Source: Cyclobacteriaceae bacterium
GTDB lineage: Bacteria > Bacteroidota > Bacteroidia > Cytophagales > Cyclobacteriaceae
Length of the DNA stretch: 64,000 nucleotides
NCBI GenBank assembly: GCA_019638255.1
Contig: JAHBUD010000001.1
Span: 496,001 to 560,000, forward strand
Reading direction: 5' to 3'
A model generated the notes under the pieces. That model made no database searches and was not told the DNA's origin. It worked only from the letters and a program-made list of their open reading frames with translations. The position numbers and the translations under genes are program-made. Shown one piece after another: positions 59,869 through 64,000 of the stretch (positions within the stretch are counted from its first letter, which is position 1; each line of letters starts with the position of its first letter).

Positions 59869-62808
59869 ATGAAGGTTTCTGCCTCCCAGCCGTTCCAAAT
59901 CATCTACTCATTGTTCCAACATGAGTATCTGGGCTTCCTTTTTGAATCCTATATCGTGCATTTGGATGAAAGTGGAAAGCTTACCTACCAGCACCAAAAC
60001 ATCTCATCCAAGAACGCCAGGGAGTTCTCCAAAGGGCTTGACGACCGGGATTTTGAACTCATCAAATTGATGGATGCCATGCAGCAGGAGGCAGTGGCCA
60101 AGAAATTTGCCGGAAAGCCGGTAAAGCCTGAGGAGTTTTTTCCGAAAGTGTTTGATCCGAAGAAGGGAAACGAAGCCATTCAGGAGTTGATCGAATTGCA
60201 TATGGAGACCAAGCGGGCTGAGGTGCTGGAAATAATTAAGGGTAAACTTCTGTTTGAAACCGGCAATGATGGAGAGCCTACCCACCGAAAAATTGAGGTG
60301 ATGGAGAAGCGTGCCTCTATTCAGTTTCATTTCATGCGAAGTCAGGAGAGCACAAATTATTACCCCACTATTTTTTATGATGGCAAAAAGGTAGAGTTAC
60401 CCAATCCAACGGCTTTTTTGATTTGTAAAAGTCCGGCATGGATGGTGCTCAACGGCAAGTTGTATGGATTTGAAAAATATGTGGATGGTAAAAAGCTGCA
60501 GCCATTCCTTAACAAAAAATTTGTAGTTATTCCGAAAAACCTTGAGGAGACGTATTACAATAAGTTTGTGGCACCGCTGATTGCTTCCTTCGATGATATT
60601 GAAGCGAAAGGTTTTGAAATCAATAAAAATCAATACGATCCCAAGCCCGTACTTACTATCTCTGAATTGCCTTCCGCCCAGAGCGCAGCAGTATCAACAC
60701 TTTTTGATTCAAAGCCAATCGAAGATAAGAGCGATGAGTCGGGAAAGATTGTATTTGACCTTTCATTTAAGTACGGTAAGCACAAATTTCAGGGAAGAAA
60801 TCGTGTGCCGGTTAGCGTTACGATTGAGAAACATGACAATGATTATGTATTTCACCGTGTGCAGCGCAAAACAGATACCGAAAAAAACTTCCTTCACACA
60901 CTTCAAAAGCTTGGCCTTCAAATGAAGGATTTCAATGTGGCGATTGCGAAGTCGGAGGCGTTCTCATGGTTAAATGAGAATCGTGTAAACCTGCTCAACC
61001 TTGGTTTTGAAGTAAGCCAACCGCAAAGCAACGACAAGAAATATTTTGTCGGCAAGGCAGTAATTGAAGTTGAGGTAAAAGAAAATATCGACTGGTTCGA
61101 CATTCACGCCCGAATCAAGTTCGGTGAATTTGAAATTCCATTTAAAGAACTGCGCAAACTCATCCTGAAGAAAAAGGTGGAGTTTAAACTCCCCAACGGA
61201 GAGATAGCGATTATACCCGAAGCGTGGCTAACACGTTATGCCGACTTATTTGCACTAAGTGAAACAGAAGGTGACAAGGAAAAACCGGTTTTGCGAAAGC
61301 ACCATTTAAACCTGGTAAAAGAACTTGAGGACGGGAACCTTGCAAAGGTGCACATCAGTGAAAAACTACGGTCGCTCGGATCGTTCAGCGGCATTAAGAA
61401 TTATCCACTACCCGATGGCTTTGCCGGTGAGCTTCGGCCGTATCAGAAAGCCGGATACAATTGGCTTCGCTTTTTAAATGAATTTAAATTGGGGGGGTGC
61501 CTTGCCGATGACATGGGCTTGGGTAAAACAGTGCAAACCCTGGCTATGCTTCAAGCTGAAAAAGAAGCAGGGCACGGCACTTCACTATTGATCATGCCGA
61601 CATCCCTTGTGTACAACTGGGAGATGGAGGCCTCACGGTTTACACCGCATTTAAAAGTTTTGAATTACACCGGTACACTCCGCAACAAAGATGTTAAGCG
61701 CTTCGAAAAGTATGACATTGTGCTCACCTCCTATGGCATTACCCGGCTTGATATTGATCTCTTAAAAAACTTTTACTTCAACTACATCATTCTGGATGAA
61801 TCGCAGGTTATAAAAAACCCATCATCAAACATAGCGAAAGCTGTACGAGAGCTTAAGTCGCGCTACCGATTAACGTTAACCGGTACTCCACTTGAAAACA
61901 CAACGATGGATTTGTGGTCGCAGGTGAGTTTCATTAATCCTGGAATGCTCGGTTCGCAAAGTTATTTCCGCCAAGAATATCAGGTACCGATAGAGAAAAA
62001 AGGTGAGGAGGCAAAATCCAAAAAACTCAACTCTATCATTAAACCTTTTGTGTTGCGCAGGCATAAATCTCAGGTAGCAACAGAATTGCCTGAAAAGGTA
62101 GAGAGTATTCAGTACTCTGTGATGACCCCTGAACAGGAGAAGCGATATGAAGAAGCAAAATCATATTATCGAGGACGCATACTTGATTTAATTGACAAGG
62201 AAGGATTGGGAAATAGTCGGTTTATGATTTTGGAGGGCTTGACTAAGTTGCGGCAACTGGCCAATCATCCAAAAATGATTGAACCTTCCTATTCGGGTGA
62301 TTCGGGTAAACTTGAAGACATTACCCACATGTTGGAAAATGCAATGGCCGAAGGACATAAGGTGTTAGTCTTTAGTCAGTTTGTAAAGCACTTAACGTTG
62401 GTACGGCAATACCTGAAGGCACATAAGATTGATTATGCATACCTTGATGGAGCCAGCATTGATCGTAAGGAGCAAGTAGAGCGTTTTAATAAAGACCCAA
62501 AAGTAAAAGCGTTTTTAATTTCCATTAAAGCGGGCGGTTTAGGATTGAACCTTACTGAAGCAGACTATGTGTTTATACTTGATCCGTGGTGGAACCCTGC
62601 CGTTGAAGCGCAGGCGGTAGATCGTGCCCATCGCATCGGCCAGAAGAAAAAAGTATTCACATACAAGTTTATCACCCGCAATACCGTGGAGGAAAAAATT
62701 GTAATGCTTCAGCAGAAGAAATTGAAACTCTCGCAAGATCTCATCACGACAGAAGAAACCATTATGAAGCAGCTTACCCGGGAGGATATTGCACAGATGC
62801 TAGCTTAA
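59869..62808 (+). CDS. SNF2-family helicase-like ATPase
   Basis: 979 residues. An uncharacterised N-terminal part (about 1-520) precedes the SNF2 motor: motif I DDMGLGKTVQT near 545-556, motif II LDESQVIKNP near 640-650 (DESQ in place of the common DEAQ/DEGH), motif III LTGTPLENTTMDLWS, then the C-lobe with VFSQFVKHLTLVRQYL, ISIKAGGLGLNLTEADYVFI and DRAHRIGQ. Such proteins translocate on DNA and are common in bacteria with unclear targets, sometimes in defence. No partner nuclease or methylase is adjacent, so a defence role is not supported here. Confidence 0.92.
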   Translation: MKVSASQPFQIIYSLFQHEYLGFLFESYIVHLDESGKLTYQHQNISSKNAREFSKGLDDRDFELIKLMDAMQQEAVAKKFAGKPVKPEEFFPKVFDPKKGNEAIQELIELHMETKRAEVLEIIKGKLLFETGNDGEPTHRKIEVMEKRASIQFHFMRSQESTNYYPTIFYDGKKVELPNPTAFLICKSPAWMVLNGKLYGFEKYVDGKKLQPFLNKKFVVIPKNLEETYYNKFVAPLIASFDDIEAKGFEINKNQYDPKPVLTISELPSAQSAAVSTLFDSKPIEDKSDESGKIVFDLSFKYGKHKFQGRNRVPVSVTIEKHDNDYVFHRVQRKTDTEKNFLHTLQKLGLQMKDFNVAIAKSEAFSWLNENRVNLLNLGFEVSQPQSNDKKYFVGKAVIEVEVKENIDWFDIHARIKFGEFEIPFKELRKLILKKKVEFKLPNGEIAIIPEAWLTRYADLFALSETEGDKEKPVLRKHHLNLVKELEDGNLAKVHISEKLRSLGSFSGIKNYPLPDGFAGELRPYQKAGYNWLRFLNEFKLGGCLADDMGLGKTVQTLAMLQAEKEAGHGTSLLIMPTSLVYNWEMEASRFTPHLKVLNYTGTLRNKDVKRFEKYDIVLTSYGITRLDIDLLKNFYFNYIILDESQVIKNPSSNIAKAVRELKSRYRLTLTGTPLENTTMDLWSQVSFINPGMLGSQSYFRQEYQVPIEKKGEEAKSKKLNSIIKPFVLRRHKSQVATELPEKVESIQYSVMTPEQEKRYEEAKSYYRGRILDLIDKEGLGNSRFMILEGLTKLRQLANHPKMIEPSYSGDSGKLEDITHMLENAMAEGHKVLVFSQFVKHLTLVRQYLKAHKIDYAYLDGASIDRKEQVERFNKDPKVKAFLISIKAGGLGLNLTEADYVFILDPWWNPAVEAQAVDRAHRIGQKKKVFTYKFITRNTVEEKIVMLQQKKLKLSQDLITTEETIMKQLTREDIAQMLA

Positions 62809-63097
62809 TCATTTTCTGCTTTGAGCGACTTAACCGGTTTAGCCACGTAATCACACAGGTTATCCAGATTTTTTTCTCAATCAGTTTTATTCACCACCAT
62901 TTTAAGAAGACACATTGGGCAGTATTGTATTGAAAAAATTCTTTTTACGAACACACCAATGATTTAAAGAAAGTATGCCGTACTCTTTAGGGAAGTAAAA
63001 AATAACCTGATCAATATCATACATACCCGCTGCTAACAAGTTAAGCAAGTATTGCTATTTTTGATGACAAATTATCCCATCCGTTCCAATTAGCTAA
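62809..63097. other. 289-bp intergenic region, nothing firm
   Basis: The longest gap in the window, AT-rich. No tRNA, ncRNA or terminator was recognised. It holds a 40-codon frame on the minus strand (62902-63024) with no recognisable family and, at its right end, a -7 element for the SDR gene. Confidence 0.6.
63056..63063 (+). promoter_or_regulatory. -7 element of the SDR-radA unit
   Basis: Perfect TATTTTTG, 34 nt before the SDR ATG; no -33 TTTG at 17-23 nt. Confidence 0.4.
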
Positions 63098-63904
63098 ATG
63101 AAAGATAAGGTAGTAATCATTACAGGAGGCTCATCGGGCATTGGCAAGGCCTTGGCTTTTGAATTCGGCCGTAATGGTTCTAAGCTACTAATTACCGGAC
63201 GGAACAAGCACGATCTAGATGAAGCAGTAAATGAGCTAAGGCAGGATGGTATTGAGGTCACCGGCTTCAATGCGGATGTCAGTAACGAGGAAGACAACAA
63301 ACGGATGGCCCAGGAAGCCATTCGTTTATATGGCACGATCGATATTTTAATCAATAATGCAGGCATTTCCATGCGTTCTTCTTTTGAAGATGTTCAGCTT
63401 GATGTGGTGAAGAAGGTGATGGACATTAATTTTTATGGTGCTGTTTATGCCACCCATTATTGCTTACCGGAAATCATAAAAAACAAAGGCTCGATTGTCG
63501 GTATTTCTTCCATTGCCGGCTTTCGTGGGTTGCCCGGCCGAACAGGCTATTCAGCATCGAAGTTTGCACTCAATGGATTTCTGGAAGTGCTTCGCACCGA
63601 ATACCTACATAGGGGCGTACATGTATTAACGGCATGCCCCGGCTTTACGGCAACCAACATTCGTATGCGCGCACTGTTGGCCGATGGGCAAGAACAAAAG
63701 GAATCACCCCGGAAGGAAGATAAGGAAATGACTCCGCAAGAATGTGCCCGGCACATCTACCGGGCAACGGTAAAGCGCAAACACATTTTGATTCTTACGT
63801 TCGAAGGGAAGTTAGCGGTTTTCCTTAACAAATGGTGGCCTTGGCTTGCAGACGAAGTGGTGTTCAAATACATGGCTAAAGAAGCGAATGCTCCGATTAG
63901 ATAA
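63098..63904 (+). CDS. Short-chain dehydrogenase/reductase
   Basis: 268 residues. Cofactor motif [15 protein letters not shown] at 6-20, NNAG near 88-91, catalytic Ser in GISSIAG near 137 and YSASK near 150-154. The C-terminal part has a hydrophobic stretch ([22 protein letters not shown]) that may sit at a membrane, as in many Bacteroidota SDRs. Substrate unknown. Its TAA overlaps the radA ATG by 1 nt (TAATG), so the two genes are cotranscribed. Confidence 0.88.
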   Translation: MKDKVVIITGGSSGIGKALAFEFGRNGSKLLITGRNKHDLDEAVNELRQDGIEVTGFNADVSNEEDNKRMAQEAIRLYGTIDILINNAGISMRSSFEDVQLDVVKKVMDINFYGAVYATHYCLPEIIKNKGSIVGISSIAGFRGLPGRTGYSASKFALNGFLEVLRTEYLHRGVHVLTACPGFTATNIRMRALLADGQEQKESPRKEDKEMTPQECARHIYRATVKRKHILILTFEGKLAVFLNKWWPWLADEVVFKYMAKEANAPIR

Positions 63905-64000
63905 TGGCCAAAACCAAAACACTTTTCTTCTGCCAAAACTGTGGACACGAATCGCCTAAATGGATGGGCAAATGCCCATCATGTAATCAATGGAATACGT
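63904..64000 (+). CDS. radA: DNA repair protein RadA, N-terminal fragment
   Basis: Only the first 32 codons are present before the window ends. [20 protein letters not shown] followed by [12 protein letters not shown] is the C4 zinc finger (CxxC...CxxC) of RadA/Sms, a RecA-like helicase that helps branch migration in recombination. The ATG overlaps the SDR stop by 1 nt. The ATPase and Lon-like parts lie outside the window. Confidence 0.9.
   Translation, partial: MAKTKTLFFCQNCGHESPKWMGKCPSCNQWNT

Noticed and set aside
59869..62808. Phage-defence island around the SNF2 ATPase
   Set aside because: Neighbours are rbfA, a lipoprotein-release permease, an SDR and radA; no nuclease, methylase or phospholipase partner is adjacent.
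62902..63024. 40-codon frame on the minus strand in the largest gap
   Set aside because: A frame this short is expected by chance; the translation shows no domain, signal or helix pattern.

Overview
The window comes from a Bacteroidota genome, most likely order Cytophagales. Four things point there: MurF and alanine racemase are fused in one gene, a DUF6089/PorG-type barrel gene sits beside uppS-bamA-ompH-ompH, many promoters carry the phylum's -7 element TAnnTTTG, and Shine-Dalgarno sequences are largely absent. No rRNA, tRNA, CRISPR array, insertion sequence or prophage was recognised. Genes are packed tightly, with many ATGA-type overlaps and four convergent pairs whose stop codons overlap by exactly 4 nt. 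No gap without a gene exceeds about 290 bp.

Layout. 1-6.6 kb: the start of a secreted caspase-like protein, a large propeller-amidohydrolase, a deoxynucleoside kinase, a small PD40 propeller, a membrane protein and a lipoprotein. 6.7-10.6 kb: an accessory-type island with a type III polyketide synthase, a methyltransferase, a UbiA prenyltransferase and an FAD oxidoreductase, plausibly making a modified phenolic or quinone lipid. 10.7-16.3 kb: a degenerate receiver domain, a double aspartyl protease with PDZ, a LOG-family protein, DUF2911, a PD40/OmpA-like protein and a HisA homologue lacking its first catalytic Asp. 16.3-19.3 kb: a TonB receptor and an acidic lipoprotein, probably for metal uptake, with an operator-like dyad over the promoter. 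19.8-32 kb: csaA, murF-alr, an S41 protease, feoAB, a TerB-like protein, a HEAT-cyclophilin lipoprotein, purK-purE and a TerB/LETM1-like protein. 32-37.6 kb on the minus strand: gpmI, a lipoprotein gene, an ABC exporter, a Fur-family regulator and terC, the last with a structured leader. 37.7-41.7 kb: DUF4783, nadC, a YcxB-like protein, recX, a DinB-like protein and an ATP-grasp protein. 41.8-51.6 kb on the minus strand: yqeY-cvpA, a hydrolase, a CBS protein, nadK, two DUF6089 barrels (one PorG-like), uppS, bamA and two ompH genes, which form an envelope-biogenesis block. 51.7-64 kb: pdxJ, two TPM proteins, glyA, tatC, rpiB, a GT-C-like membrane protein, rbfA, a LolC/FtsX permease, an SNF2 ATPase, an SDR and the start of radA.

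Most of the window is housekeeping and cell-envelope genes. The points that look least ordinary are the polyketide/prenyl island, the HisA-like protein, the terC leader with alternative hairpins and a 9-codon ORF, the dyads at the TonB, dNK and SNF2 promoters, and a recurring arrangement in which the -7 element ends only 4-5 nt before the start codon, which suggests leaderless mRNAs. All functional calls rest on recognisable motifs and gene context. Nothing here was tested by database search.
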